64,000 nucleotides of DNA from NCBI GenBank assembly GCA_942486035.1, contig CALNXK010000038.1, forward strand, positions 366,001 to 430,000. The letters are read 5' to 3'. The position numbers and the translations under genes are program-made. The first letter of the stretch is position 1, and every line of letters starts with the position of its first letter. Source of the stretch: Porites lobata. Taxonomy: Eukaryota; Cnidaria; Anthozoa; Scleractinia; Poritidae. Of this stretch, positions 1 through 12,131 are shown piece after piece. Under the pieces are notes generated by a model, which was not told the origin of the DNA, made no database searches, and worked only from the letters and a program-made list of their open reading frames with translations.

Positions 1-790
1 GTAAGAAGCTTGCCTGCAATACAATGTGTTTGAATTCATTTCATTGAAGAGCTGTTCGTTCTACAGACTGGTGTGAGGAAACAGGGTTGAAGTAATGATG
101 TCATTCCACATCTTATTTCGAAGGATTAAAGAGCTTCCAAACATGACTTGGTTCGAACTCACACCTCTGTACACATCAACTAAAAGACGTCTAAAAACTT
201 ATGAATTGATGACTGTAACTCTGATCACCATGAATGTTCTCCTTGTAATATCAATGCTTTGTGAAAAAGAGTGGTCATGAGAATATAAGACATGTTAACA
301 CAAGATGAATTTGTTTGATATTTTATAAACTTCTCCCCACTTCTTCTATAGGAAATGAATAGGAGCAACAAATGAGATTTAAAATTTTGATCTTCGGGTT
401 TAAAGGGTTAACGTGATACCAGCCTCAGAGGAAGCTTTGAACCAGGGAATGTCGGGGAGCTCTTTTGACTAATATGCCTACAAGGAGGACCCAGGGTCAC
501 ACCTCTCTATATTTATACGGAAACTGAGAATTGTAGAAAGAAAACGGATTAAAATGGCAGGAAAAGGCACAAGGAGTAATGTGTATCCTTGAATTAATCT
601 GAGTGAGTTTTTTTTAAATTAATATTTGGCTCATACTCCCTTGCCTAGTGGTGATAACATTCCTCATTTTTTAAAGAGATCACAATTGTCCTTCGCTGAA
701 CTTTTCCTTTCTTACCAGCAATACTATTTGATATCAAAAAAGATTGTTTGGATAAAAAATTTTGCCTTAATTTAATGTAGATATATATTT
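1..790. other. No recognisable gene
   Basis: AT-rich sequence. The only ORF is short (95-280, plus), has no recognisable motif and no clear splice context. I see no repeat with clear ends here. It may be 5' flank of the gene that begins near 800. Confidence 0.4.
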
Positions 791-799
791 GACAATTTA

Positions 800-2041
800 A
801 TGGCCATTGACAAGGAAACAGATCAGTACCAAAACAGCAACTTACGACAAAAGAAAGCAGATTTGGAAAACTTGTTCACCACTGATACAACCAAAGAGTC
901 TCCATTTTCTTTGTCACTTTCTCAGACTTGTCAACTGCATGAAGAAATAAAGCTTTTTGATCAATTCAGTGGCATTGATCTTGGCAAAATCGATGCCAAG
1001 GAACTTTTTACTTTGCAAAAAAGTGGACTAAATGAGTACTTTGAAACAGTGTGTGAGAAAGTTGTGAAGAAATGCCCATGCAAGTATCACTAAAGCATTG
1101 GTGGAAGGAACCAACACACAGGACAACAGTGAGAGAAATGCCCTATTCAAGTTCAAGCAAGCTTTACCACTGTTAACTTTTATTACCCATATCAGGTCAC
1201 AGAAGTCATTGTCAGATTTTCCAAATTTATTTGGCCTGTTGTTAATAGCCAATGGTGGAGGGAAATCTATCTTAACACTTCTGTCTTCAATAGGATTATG
1301 CAAGAGCTATGAGTGGTAGTAAGTAACTACAGTCATATACATTTCAGTGATTCAAATGGTCAAAACCCTGATCAACATTTACATGCATAGTACACACATA
1401 CAATTCTGAAGCTCATTTTAAAGGGCAGTTCATTTACCAATGAAATTATACCAGCTTACAAGTTTAAAAAAAACTATGGGAGTTAGTTCATTACAGCATA
1501 TAATGCCACTTTTACAAATACTCACCCACGTACATTTCAATCTACATCTCAAAAGAGTCAACACTCTTTAATATTGTGTCTTTTTTCAGGGATGGTCTAA
1601 TTAAAAGTACGAGATTCCAGGATATGTCATATCTTTTTTTAACTATATAAAAAGACAGAAAAAACAGGACATGTGATTTGTGTTGCATTATTTCAAAAAG
1701 AGACGAATCTGCTCTTATTTGCTACTTAAAAATTCGTTTTTGGTCTTTTTTCAGTCGTAAGTGGATGGGTCGTCTATTTAACACTTACACTGATGCCATA
1801 CCAGTTGCTTTTCCTTCTAGCACACCCCTGATAATAGGATATGACAATATCAACATCTACAAGGGTAAAGCCCGATTTTCTAGACTGAAGAGAAAAATTC
1901 TACCAGTGATGTGGAACCTTACTATGTGTATGGCTTGGAAGCCCAATATTGATGGCATTGAACATCTTTGGGAAAGTCCTGACACTGCTTGTAAACCTCA
2001 GAAAGATATATTGGCCCTAACTGTTGAGGACATCTTTTTAG
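800..2041 (+). pseudogene. N-terminal exons of ankyrin/DUF6589-family gene
   Basis: Two coding blocks precede the large exon at 3199-5515. The first runs from ATG 800 to a GTAAGT donor after 1318. It changes frame near 1080 (the frame used to 1093 ends in TAA; the family-like reading from 1098 is in another frame), so it carries a frameshift. The second exon follows a TTTTTTCAG acceptor (starts 1755) and ends at a GTATCT donor after 2041. Splice phases agree: phase 2 out of exon 1, phase 1 out of exon 2, matching the acceptor at 3198/3199. Exon 2 contains the stretch IIGYDNINIYKGKARF, which resembles the conserved DNIN-x-Y/F motif I associate with N-terminal parts of DUF6589 proteins. Function unknown. 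The frameshift suggests a decayed copy. Confidence 0.6.
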
Positions 2042-3198
2042 GTATCTAGTATTAGCAAATAATGTATGGTTTTAACTTATTAACATTTCTAATCAATTTA
2101 CTGCATATTTGGTAGTTATTATAACTGTAGGTAAAGTTGATGTCAAAATGAGTCATGCTTACAGTGAAACACATACTCTCAAATTATTATTTTTTCTTCT
2201 TCAGAAAAATTAAGGTTTGGGGTCTTCTATTTAATTCCTCAAAAACAGAGGGGGTAGAGCCAACTTTTCAAGCTTTCAATATAGCACAAAATAACCTGAG
2301 GACAGACTACCTGCAACTTCAATATCTTTGAATTATGGTTGTAGTCATTAATTATCACGTGACTTATCAAGGCTATTTTTAGTGCAAAATAGGACCACTT
2401 TTCATTTCTTTCTGGAAGTTGCAGTTATCATTATAGTGATGAGGCTAATAGGTATATCATTTCGGTGACCAGGCCTTTTAAGTTACCCTTTATAAAAAGG
2501 GACGAAATTCAAAAACCGTTTGATGGACAGATGTTTAGTTGTTCACCTAGGGACATTTTTGGTATTGACTTCTTTGATTGACTGCTTGAATAAACTGGTG
2601 CCATTTCTAATTTAAGTTTTTTCGTGCAAAATAGCCTTTGAAGGTCACATGACCTTATTTGCATATTCTTTTACACAGAATTAATAACCAAGTGTCAGTT
2701 AAGTTATGGTTATTCTCTTGGCTAGTTCTTTTAAGGTCATTGGCTTCGATCATTAGGGTGATGTACCCAAGCTTTTTATTCAAATCCCATTGATCCTTCC
2801 TAAATTGAGTGACCATTGAATAAAAACTTCCAGCTCTTGTAACAATGGCATGTTATAAATTACTGCCATGTCATCCTTGAAATTTATGATATAGATAACT
2901 CTGTTTCATACCTTTCTGTACATCATCACATGATACTAATGATAATATTGGGTTATAATAATCATACTATAATTAGTGCTCTAATTCATATGATTTTGAC
3001 AAGTTTTCACAATGATGATCTTGATAGGAACCCATTACCCATAGGGATATTAAAAGTATGATCTCTAAATTCCGGAGAGCGATTTTTTAACAGGCAGTTC
3101 AACAGGTTGTTTATGCAGAATGCAAAAGGTTGAACTGTACAGGCTTTATATCACATGAGAGGTTCATATATTTTTAAATTTAATCTACTCTCAAACAG
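2042..3198 (+). other. Intron of the DUF6589-like gene
   Basis: Bounded by a GTATCT donor at 2042 and a CTCTCAAACAG acceptor ending 3198. It is AT rich and has no ORF with recognisable similarity. The shorter upstream intron is 1319-1754. No inserted element with clear ends was seen in either. Confidence 0.55.
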
Positions 3199-5515
3199 AT
3201 TCTCATAAGGAGCTGTCCACTATCATTGAAAAAGCCAAACACAGGTGGCTGCTAAGGTTGCTTCATTATGGCCTTAACATTGGTATCACCTTTGACGATC
3301 TGAAAAGCAGAGATGAAAAATCAATCAATACCTTACTTGAGAACTTTCAGAAGCCTTCAAAACTTTCAAACAATGTTAATGTCCCAAAGCAGGAATATGA
3401 CTACCCCCAAAATGCAGGGAAAAAAGCTGAGATAATGATTTTACCTTTGTCCATTGATGATGAAACCACTACAAGTGGAACTGCATCCATCATCCAAAAG
3501 AGTTTGGTCTTCAATGTGAACGTTCAAGTAATTACATTCCAAAGGATCACACGACAGGAAAGTTCAATCTTTCAGCAGCAAGGGAAAGATTCCTTTTCTA
3601 CCAAGGCTTAAAATATCACCATGAAGAAATGAAAGTTTTCAGGAAGACCCTTGAAGACAACGATAAGCATATCACAGATGAACAAGGGGAAGATTCTTCA
3701 GATAGTGTTCATGACTCTGATTCAGAAGTAGAAGTTACTGAAGGGAATGGTAAACAATTAAATTTTAAAGAATTCTGTGCAAAAGTTGAACAAACAAGGA
3801 AAAATGCAATGGCAAAACTTAAAAGTTGTACCCGTGGAAAGAATTTGCAGCAAAGTGCCATGATATTGCGGCAGCGCCAAAGTGAATGGTTGTTGTTAGA
3901 GGACCAGTTTAAACGCACATGTCTACACCTGGCAGTTGAAGAAAATGATCTCCAACTAGCAGAGAGCCTTTTAGTTTCTGGTGCAGAAATTAACAAACCA
4001 GAGGGATGTGGTGTAACATCAGTTATGACCGCAATCATTAAGGAGCAGTTTCAAATGGTACAGTTGCTATTGAAATACAATGCTAAAACACATGGTACAT
4101 TTACAGGTCTAATTCCACCGCCATCAGAACTGGTTCAATTGATTGATAACCCTGCCATTAAAGCAACAATTTTGCAACACATCAACGAAGAAGTGAATGG
4201 GGCGGTGGCTGTTTTTGCAGAATATCTTGATGGAAAAGGGGAAGTAGCACTTAGCAAGACTGGTGTGGCACCAGAAAATAGACCGCAAAGTGAAAAAAGT
4301 GACGAGGTGATTAGTGTAAGAAAGAAAGTGATCACTTTTGGTGACCAAAAAACCTGCAGTAATGTGCGATCTGTCAGGAATAGAGCACCTGATGAATTTT
4401 CAACTTTCATGGAAAAGCCAGGTGATTTTCACACGGAGGGCTACTTAGCTCAATGTTGTGGTAAAATCCTTGGCCCTGGTGGATTCTATTATCTGATGAG
4501 ACAGTTGCTAGGTAGACATCAGGTAACATCAAAAAGTTTCCAAAAAATATTTAAAGAAGGAAATTTGGAACGCAACATTGATGCATTGAAAGATTTTACA
4601 TGGAGTATGGCCATTGCTGTGGTAAAAGAATTTGAAACATCTGTCTATTTTCCAAGCAAAGATCGGTTGCACCATGGTGAGGGTGACACAGATCTATTAT
4701 GCAGAAGGTTCCAAGGATGGCTCGACGAGAGTTCCAGCAGGGATGCAGTTTTTTCATACCACAAACAAAATCTATTAGATCATCTATTCCTTTTAGACTT
4801 TTTCCACACTAGTGTTAGGTGTGGTAATGGAAAAGCCCTGGAAGCTTGTTACTTTCTTTTGGCTCCGATTTTTTTTTCAATGAACAAGAAGAACTACAAA
4901 GATGAAGCATTTGTGCACATTGTGAGCATTATGTGTACATGGCCCCTTGCATTGAGGGAAACCCTACGGAGAAACAGAACAATTTCATTGTCAGGTCGTC
5001 CAGGCCATGATTTGGCAGATGACGAATTCATAGAGGAGAGACTGGTAAGAAGAACAAAGATGTATGCAAAAAAACAAGCAACAGTCCAGGGATTAGAGAG
5101 AATAAGTCTTATTCTTGACTTCTGTGCAGAGCTTGAGGCAGCTTTCAAAGCTGCCTATGATGTGAGATCGCCCAAAAAAACACATGTACCAGATTCAACA
5201 AGTGAGCATGCTAAAGTTGCCTGGTTTGCTGTACAAGAACAGTGGTTTTGTGATAAAGGGAGAGTGGAAGGTCCCACCTACCCAAGTAACAAGAAGGAGT
5301 TGCCATCAGTGAAACAGAAGTTACGCAAAGACTGCCAGAATGCACAGTTGCGGGGAGAAGAGCTGTTCAAAAAACATTTTAAGGAGATGAAATGCAGACT
5401 TTTCCCTACCACAGCCTTACACTTTGTAACTGATAAATTATTGAAGTTTCCCTCACATGAACTACATGTATTCCTAGGTAAAAACAATGCTAAAGGCATA
5501 GAGTATAGAAAGTGA
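3199..5515 (+). CDS. Ankyrin-repeat / DUF6589-like protein, main exon
   Basis: Large 3' exon. The intact frame encodes 628 aa from ATG 3629 and extends upstream in the same frame to about 3510. A differently framed block (3199-3611) precedes it, so one frame change lies between. The N-terminus is acidic and Ser/Asp rich. Two ankyrin-like repeats follow at about residues 92-160 (motifs such as TCLHLAVEENDLQLAESLL and MVQLLLKYNAKTHG). Residues about 250-560 form a long alpha-helical region (CCGKILGPGGFYYLM, NGKALEACYFLLAPIF, WPLALRETLRRN, LSGRPGHDL, AWFAVQEQWF) that I recognise as the multicopy cnidarian DUF6589-type region. Its molecular function is not known; a link to transposition is inference from copy number and neighbours. 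It stops at 5515, 328 bp from the stop of the opposing OTU-RecQ gene, so the two genes converge. Confidence 0.65.
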
Positions 5516-5842
5516 GAGAAAATACTCAGGCATGTTGGTTATTATATTTAACAGACAAAGCTTAGTGGACCAATTACCTCCACCACACATAAAGTGATAC
5601 AGGTCAAAATTATAATTATTCAGGTAAAAATATTTTCACCTAGGTTGATTCTTTGTCTCATAGCCTTACACTGTAATTTGAATTTTATTTTGGCCTGTAA
5701 CTGATGACAAATTAGCCTTAAACTCTAGCTGTGACCATTTAATTCCAGACAATAACCAATTGGAGGTGTTGGGGTGTCAATGGTCAACAGTAATTTAAGG
5801 ATCAGCAGTTGAGACAGTAATGCAGGCACCAACCTGTAAGCC

Positions 5843-7809
5843 TTACAAGGAACGGTACATTAACTTGGTCTGTCCACTAACATACTGTAAGTACTGGCTT
5901 CCAAGTTTCAGCTGCAAGTAGGAACAATTATTGTTCACTCCATGTGCAGGTGGCACCTCTCTTAGTATGTCCTTTGTTACAGCGTGTCGCAAGAAAAGTT
6001 CACATGCATTAACAGTACACTTGAAAACTGCAAAAATTGAAGAGTGTTCATCTCTATTTTCTCTAATTTTCTTATTCATTTTTCCAGATGCAACTTGAGC
6101 CAGGTACTTAATAGTGATGGGACTTTCCACAACCTGAAGAAACTCAATTATTCTGGTGATTTGTGGTGTGTAGTCGTTAGTAAGAGGTGTATTTGCCACA
6201 GAATCTTTGCAAATATCACAATCATCACATAGGGCCAAACCAGCTTCTTCTGGGTTGAAATATGTTATTAATTTTTTCCGTCTACATTCCTTAGACATCA
6301 CAAAATCTAAGACCCTTTGAAACCGTAAAAGAGAGGAAGTTTGCCTTTGTGAATCAAAATTGTGCTGGTCAAAAATGTTTCTTACGTGGAAAACTCTGTC
6401 TCCAAATGAAAAATACAAATAGCATTTGGCAGGAAGTCCATCACGGCCAGCACGACCCCAGGCCTGGAAAAGGTCCTCCATGCATGAAGGGAGGGAGTGA
6501 AACATTACCACTCTCACATTCGGTTTGTTTATACCCATGCCAAAAGCAGTGGTACAACATAGTACCTTAATCTCTCCTTTGGTCCATTTTTTCTGAAGGC
6601 TCTCTTTTAAAGCCTTACTAAGCTCCGCATGATATGGCTGGCTTGAAATCCCCTTGCTTTCAATCAGAGCATTTACTTCCTCGCATTCCCTCTTTGTAGA
6701 ACAATAGATGAGGGCACTTTCGGTGGAAGAGATCACCTGAATGATATTCTTTTCAGTGTCTTTCCGTTTCTCTTCCACCTCATAGGAAAGATTAGGCCTA
6801 TTGAAGCTACCCTGGATGATATTTAAATTTTGTAGTCTAATTTTTTATTTGATGTCAGCAATAGCATCTTGCGTTGCTGTTGCAGACAATAAAATAGTGG
6901 GTGCTTTTGGTACAAGAATCTTACTCATTTCTGCGACAGCTAAATAGTCAGGCCTGAAACCATTGCCCCACTGGCTGATGCAATGTGCCTCATCATAAAT
7001 CAGATAAGAAATCAAATCTTTTTCATCCATTGTCTTCACGATTTCTTTAAACACAACATCCCGATTCAGTGTTTCAGGGGTGGTGTAAATAAGTTTTAAA
7101 TCTGGATCCCCAGACCGCAGTTTGTAAAGAATTTGCTGCCTTCGTGTACTGCCCTTCTCTCCTGTAAAGGATACAGCTTCAACTCCCCTAGACCTTAGGT
7201 CAGTTATTTGATCATTAATTAGTGCAATTAATGGGGATACAACAACGGCTGGTTTGTGGTTACAGACTGCTGGCAACTGAAAAACAAGTGACTTGCCTCC
7301 ACCTGTGGGCATAATCACCATTGTATCATTTCCATGTAAAATAGAATCAATGGCTTTCTGTTGGAGTGGCTTAAGACTTGAATAACTCCACACAGTTTTC
7401 AGTGTATCAAGCAGGTCAATTGAACTTGTCACAGTTCCAGAAGGAAGGATTGGGATAGAGATACGAGCCAGTGGAGTGGTGCATGCTGAAACATTTGACA
7501 CATTCTCTCTTTCATGTATATCAGTTACAAATGTAGAGAAGTTTTCATCAACATTACTTGCCCTGACTAAACTAATACATTCCAACTCTGGTTCCATCTG
7601 GTCATTGACATTTCTGTACCAGGTCTTAAACTTCAGGCATTGCCTGGGCCCTTTTACAAAGATGAATTCATGCTTGCCTTGAAATGGACACAATTTCCCA
7701 GAGACAAGAAGAAAACATGCAAACTTGAGAGCAACATTTCTCTCTGAAATGGCTTTTACACTGTAGCATCCTAGAGAGCAAGACACCTCAAACACCTCCC
7801 CTTCAACCT
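5843..7809 (-). pseudogene. Exon 4: RecQ-type helicase core, one internal stop
   Basis: Acceptor TTTGATAG precedes 7809. Two open blocks (7795-6848 and 6844-5843) are in the same frame and separated only by TAA at 6845-6847. The sequence between the blocks reads as ordinary helicase linker, so this is a nonsense mutation (or sequencing error or readthrough), not an intron. Lobe 1: motif I, DEAH, RecQ loop, SATAT. Lobe 2: AFGMGINKPNVR, QAWGRAGRDG, then the zinc-binding cysteines. Total is about 655 codons, consistent with a compact RecQ core without an obvious HRDC domain. Confidence 0.7.
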
Positions 7810-8282
7810 ATCAAACAAAATAGTAAATAATGTATTGTATGAAAATCTTTTGTCAAAAACTTCCCATCAGGTATATTAAATCCCTGGAAATCTTTTCTTC
7901 AAAAACTTCAATTGAAAGCTTAAGATTGTAATTTTCTTGTGGTGATGGTTTCAGGAAATTTCAATACCCACCCTAAGGACAGTATAAAAATAGACTGGAA
8001 ATACCAGGGTAGAGGTTGAACAAAAAAGAATGTGAAACTGTGGACTGATATTTAACAAGTCCTGTGCTACATGTTCAACATAAAATAATATTGCAGTGGT
8101 GGGGGGTCTTTGGGCTGCCGATTGCAGGAATTATAGATAACAACTGCACTTTTTGAAGGCTTGAGAGTATAGAAACTACTAACCCACAGAATGGGATAGA
8201 GATATATAGGGTACGCCTTTTGAAACAAGAAACAATTGATCTTTAACCAGGATATTTCCTCAACACACCCCAATATTTATTA

Positions 8283-8482
8283 TTAGTAAAATCCAACTAG
8301 TGGTCTATTATCGATGGTGCATTCTCATTGGTTGAGCTACTACTAGGCTATATGTTATAGTCCACTAGTGGCGTAAAGCGCGGGCTTTTTGGCGGCAAAA
8401 AAAGGATGGAAGTCTAGTTTTAACTAGCTAAATTTTTTTTAATTCTCAATATTTTTTACCAACTAGTTGGATTTTACTAAAA
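8283..8482. mobile_element. Foldback MITE in the helicase gene
   Basis: About 200 bp with inverted ends: TAGTAAAATCCAACTAGT at the left and its complement ACTAGTTGGATTTTACTA at the right. It lies in the intron between helicase exons 3 and 4. No coding capacity. Family not identified. Confidence 0.6.
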
Positions 8483-8531
8483 CAATTATTTTATTATAAC
8501 ATTTTACTGCCTCTCAAAGCAAGATACATAC

Positions 8532-8713
8532 CAATTTGGAGGTGTTGGCAAAAATCTTTTCAAGCAAGAGCTGGCCTAACTTGATCTTCTTCAATTCCTC
8601 TATAATTTTTATGTCAGTAGTTGAAGAGTCATGACATTTCAGGTGCTGCTGGACATTCCTAAACCACCCAGAACAGAGGGGGCATGGGTACTCAAGAATG
8701 GTGTCTTTTGGTC
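8532..8713 (-). CDS. Exon 3: C2H2 zinc finger
   Basis: Too short for a long ORF but bounded by a minus-strand acceptor (AACTTCAG before 8713) and donor (GTATG after 8532). It encodes CPLCSGWFRNVQQHLKCH, a C-x2-C-x9-H-x3-H finger, followed by a Lys/Leu-rich helix. It links the OTU domain to the helicase and could give DNA-end or nucleosome targeting (inference). Confidence 0.55.
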
Positions 8714-8806
8714 CTGAAGTTACATGTATTCAAATGAACATGAATTAAACCAATGCCATTTTTATTTTTGACTTAAAAGCAAACCTGACATCAAGCGTCA
8801 CATTAC

Positions 8807-9130
8807 CTAGAGATAGTTCCATAGCGGTCCGGGAAACAAGTGGAACAAAGTGATTTGGGATAAAGTTGCTGGTCACTGTATTCCCCATCTTGCTCCACAA
8901 GAAGTGAAGAGGACTCAATGAATTAGACATTTCACGTGGCTGTATGAAATAAGTTAATGTTTTTTTGAGAGTGGAAGGCACTTTATCAGGAAATACACTT
9001 TGTATGGGTCTTTTAGCAACTGAAGTTATTCCATGCCATTGCCACCGACAAGCCCAAGAATTTTCTTTGCACATGTTTAAAACTTCTGCCTCAAAGATTT
9101 CTTTTATCTGACAAGGGTCTTCGATTTTTT
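8807..9130 (-). CDS. Exon 2: OTU-like domain, C-terminal half
   Basis: Acceptor CTATCTACAG precedes 9130; donor GTAATG follows 8807 (phase 1). Encoded features are a basic WRWQWHG-like segment and TSNFIPNHFVPLV, the His-containing end of vertnin-like OTU domains. The phase joins cleanly to exon 1 (phase 1) and to the finger exon. Confidence 0.55.
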
Positions 9131-9678
9131 CTGTAGATAGCAAATGCAAATAAACTTTACAGAAGTGAATGTATTTAACAAATTATTTTTAAGATGTGAA
9201 ATTGCTAGGTGGATTCAACACAATACTTTTGTGATAAACATGACATAAGTTTATCAACCTAGGTCCAGAAAAAATGAAATAACCATTTAATTTAGGATTA
9301 ATTTTTTGACGTGAATATAATTTTGAGCTGTGATTGTAAATATAAAATGTAAACAGTAAGTTAAACCTGTAATTCAAGCTTAAAAATATCTTTTTACCCG
9401 CGCTGTTTGTCAATTGACTTTGTATTCTAACCACAATTATTAATTATAAGAGTAAGGAGAAAAAGGGAAATGAAAATTCACTTCGACACAATATAATTAT
9501 TTTTTTCACCTGGTATTAAAATTTAACTGCAGCAAAGAGATCATGACTAGAAAGGCATTAAATCTGTCCACAAGTGTTTTATTTAGCAATGTTGATTCTT
9601 ACAGTACATTCATATCATAATCTACATAGGACGAAAGTAATTTTCTTACAGTGCGAAATAAATATCGGATTCTAACCT

Positions 9679-10103
9679 GGAACAGCTTTGCCATTCAAAA
9701 TCGCCATCTCTGCTTCCATCCTACTTATTACTTCGCTATCAGCTAAGTAATAAAAGCTATATTTTGCAAGCTCAACAATTGTTCTGACCCGCAGTTCTAG
9801 GTGATATTGTTCTGTTCCAAATAACAGCAACGAAGCGGCTCTGAAGCAACAGTTACCATCTCCAACAGTTTCAACAGCAACAAACTCCGATACATGTTCA
9901 GTTGGAATGAGGTTACACGAGGAGAAATCAATCGTCAAAGGACTATACATGATATGCTGTTGGCTTTTCAAAGTCGGCAAAATTCGATATACTATGTCGC
10001 AAGCATCGACAAGGGTTTTAAAACCATAACTACCTGCTGTTTGCAGCATCTTAAACAGCTCAACAAAGTCCACCATTTTGAAAAGCAACGCACGCATGCG
10101 CAT
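9679..10103 (-). CDS. Exon 1: OTU-like cysteine protease domain, N-terminal half
   Basis: Starts at ATG 10103 or, more likely, ATG 10076 (MVDFVELFKML), just inside a CpG-rich segment. It ends at minus-strand donor GTTAG after 9679, phase 1. The OTU signature GDGNCCFRAASLLLFG is followed by a helix (LRVRTIVELAKY), as in vertnin-like OTU domains of transposon-associated proteins. The next exon (9130-8807) carries the distal His motif. Confidence 0.6.
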
Positions 10104-10170
10104 TCTGTTTTTGTCTCAGGCGTTCCCCGTCCGTTCGCCCCCGGATACGTCACTGAAACGAATTGACCGA
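10076..10170. promoter_or_regulatory. CpG-rich candidate promoter with NRF1-like palindrome
   Basis: Immediately 5' of the OTU-RecQ start is ACGCATGCGCATTC, close to the palindromic NRF1-type GCGCATGCGC site, in a locally CpG-rich segment (CCGTCCGTTCGCCCCCGG). In AT-rich surroundings this is a plausible TATA-less promoter. Inference only. Confidence 0.3.
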
Positions 10171-10993
10171 GAGGGACTGGGAAAACGCCGTACGGGGACT
10201 AGGCAAGGCTTGCATATGCATGAACCCCAGTGGAGTGGGGTTCGGAGAATGACACATTTTGACCGTTACGAAGTCGAAGTATTACGATTACGATTACGAA
10301 AGTCGATTACGAAGTCGTCAAGTCGTCATCACAGTACCAAGATACACGGGAGGTAAGTATTCAAGCAAATGTATTTTTGACATGGCCAAAATGAAGTTCA
10401 TAAAAAGTCAAATAAACACTTAAGTCTAAGCTTAAAGACTTAAGCCTGGTTTCCATATGATCGCTGCGATCGCTTAGAGTTCAAAAAAAAGTTCAGCGAT
10501 CGCAGCGAGAGATAGAACAGTTCTCTATCTCAGCGATCGTTGTCGCTGTGGTTTCCAGCGATTATATCAGGGCACCCAACGTCAATTTTTGGAAAATATC
10601 TGTTCGGAAGACGATTTGAGATCTAGAATTTTCGGAACATTTGTTGTAAATTTTTTTGCTCGCCTGCCTCTCCTAGGATTTTCGAACATCTGAAAAATGG
10701 TATAATTGTCCATTTTTATTAAACGGATTTTAAAAAGGTCACCTAGAATTTTCGGGAGCCTTTTTTCTGGCTGAAATTTTCCAAAGGGTAGGTTTTGACC
10801 CCTATAATTTTCAGATCACTAGACTTTTTAGGGGATAAAAATATGCCTAGATGTAACGTTTAAGTACTAAAATACGTTCAACAAGCTATGTTTGAGTGGT
10901 TTTGAACTGTATTCTCGTTGAGTGCCCCTGATTATACATTTATATATATATATATTATATTATAAATACTTGGGGATCGACTATTTACCAAGT

Positions 10994-11060
10994 TAAGAGT
11001 TGAGTTGAGTTTGAGTTGAGTTTGAGTTGAGTTTGAGTTAAGTTTGAGTTAAGTTGTAGT
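10994..11060. repeat. Left subterminal GAGTT-type repeat of the OTU unit
   Basis: Tandem 11-12 bp units of the form GAGTTGAGTTT/GAGTTAAGTTT. The inverse complement, with the same unit order and flanking AGTTACCG, occurs at 16073-16140. This is the clearest evidence for paired subterminal repeats. Confidence 0.7.
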
Positions 11061-11194
11061 TACCGTTTTTACTTAAAATGTCGTTAATACTATCCACACG
11101 ACATAAAATGTGCGGATTATTTATATAAAAATTATTATTTTTGAGGTGGTATTTTAGTTTTTAATACCCGATCGAGTTGGGTCAACCAAATCTG

Positions 11195-11250
11195 CGAGCC
11201 ACGCGAGCCACGGTGCGAGTCATGCGAGCCATGCCTGTGAGCCATTTTTG
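11195..11250. repeat. Short degenerate tandem repeat
   Basis: Units of the form GCGAGCCA(C/T) and GCGAGTCAT repeated about five times, just inside the left subterminal repeat. Function unknown. Confidence 0.45.
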
Positions 11251-12131
11251 AGTAATTCCGTTTTTCTTAAATTGGTCGGGGAGGTCGTCGATTATTCCAC
11301 CAGCAAACATCCCTGGAGTTTTACCTGCGACTTGCCTAGCCGCCATCTTGTAAACGGAGTTACCTCGCTCCCCAGGTTCCTCTCTCTCTGGCGCGACGCC
11401 AAAGAGTGTTCCTCGTGATGGCTCAATTTCGGCTCAATACGGAGATCCAACTAGCCGTCAATATAGTGCAGTATTGCCGTCTCAAAACAAAAATTCTTGC
11501 TATACGCGTTATCAGGTTTTTGTTTTGCAAAAAGTTTCGAAAAACCCGACTTTTCACGCCATAAATTACTCATTGAAACATAAAAATTCGAAAGAACATC
11601 TTTCTGAAGTTTTTCAAAGAAACATGCGTCGAACAAAATGAGTAAATAACGCAAGTTTGCCAAGTTTTTAGCGAAAACTTTTTTTCAAAATTATCATGGC
11701 GTGATTAGCCCGCGCATAGCTCAGCTCGATGTAAACAAACCGTTCAAACCAACAAAAGAGATTTAGAACTTATCGTATCGTTCACTTTTGATAGAAAGGA
11801 TCGCTTCATTGAATACAGTGTTGCTTTGTCTACCAAACTTGACAAAGTAATCAACATTTTAGTCCTTACTTTGAATATTTTTTGAAGTTTTTTGTTTTCT
11901 ACGGAGGAACCCATTAAATTGCCGCGGAATTTTTTCAACCAATCACAGACTGACTTTAAGTTGAAGTCATCATTTTTTATTCTGAGAGAATGAAACATAC
12001 AGCTCCACCGCTCCGCTACTCGAAGGGGTATCCAATGACAGCTGTCACTCATTGCTATCCACGTGGAAAATCATTTAGGAAAAAAAGATAACAGCGCACT
12101 TTAGTTCGAACTTACTGTGTTGGCGACAAGA

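Larger units (their letters stand above)
5843..10103 (-). pseudogene. OTU - C2H2 finger - RecQ-like helicase gene
   Basis: One spliced minus-strand gene assembled from phase-compatible exons: about 10103-9679 (OTU N-terminal part), 9130-8807 (rest of OTU), 8713-8532 (C2H2 finger), 7809-5843 (helicase). Each junction shows GT..AG on the minus strand, and codons split across junctions agree. The OTU part has GDGNCCFRAAS (catalytic Asp/Cys region) and a later NHFVPLV that supplies the His. The helicase has motif I MPTGGGKS, DEAH-type motif II (DEAHC), the RecQ hallmark ISQWGNGFRPDY, SATAT, and motif VI QAWGRAGRDG. A zinc-binding segment (CRR..C..C..C) follows. A single in-frame TAA at 6845-6847 separates the two RecA-like lobes, with the frame open on both sides. 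Predicted role is ATP-dependent 3'-5' DNA unwinding. Whether the OTU part cleaves ubiquitin is unknown. It converges with the DUF6589-like gene. Confidence 0.7.

Noticed and set aside
95..280. Short plus-strand ORF
   Set aside because: 61 codons, no motif, AT-rich context, no splice or promoter evidence.
6778..6848. Possible intron between the two helicase blocks
   Set aside because: The sequence is in frame, reads as helicase linker, and has no GT..AG on the minus strand. One stop codon explains it better.
10286..10325. Telomere-like TTACGATTACGA repeat
   Set aside because: Only three short units, not the metazoan TTAGGG repeat, and internal to the window.
11451..12052. Minus-strand ORFs in the OTU unit
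   Set aside because: Short, no recognised motif, and adjacent to the plus-strand OTU exons that have splice support.
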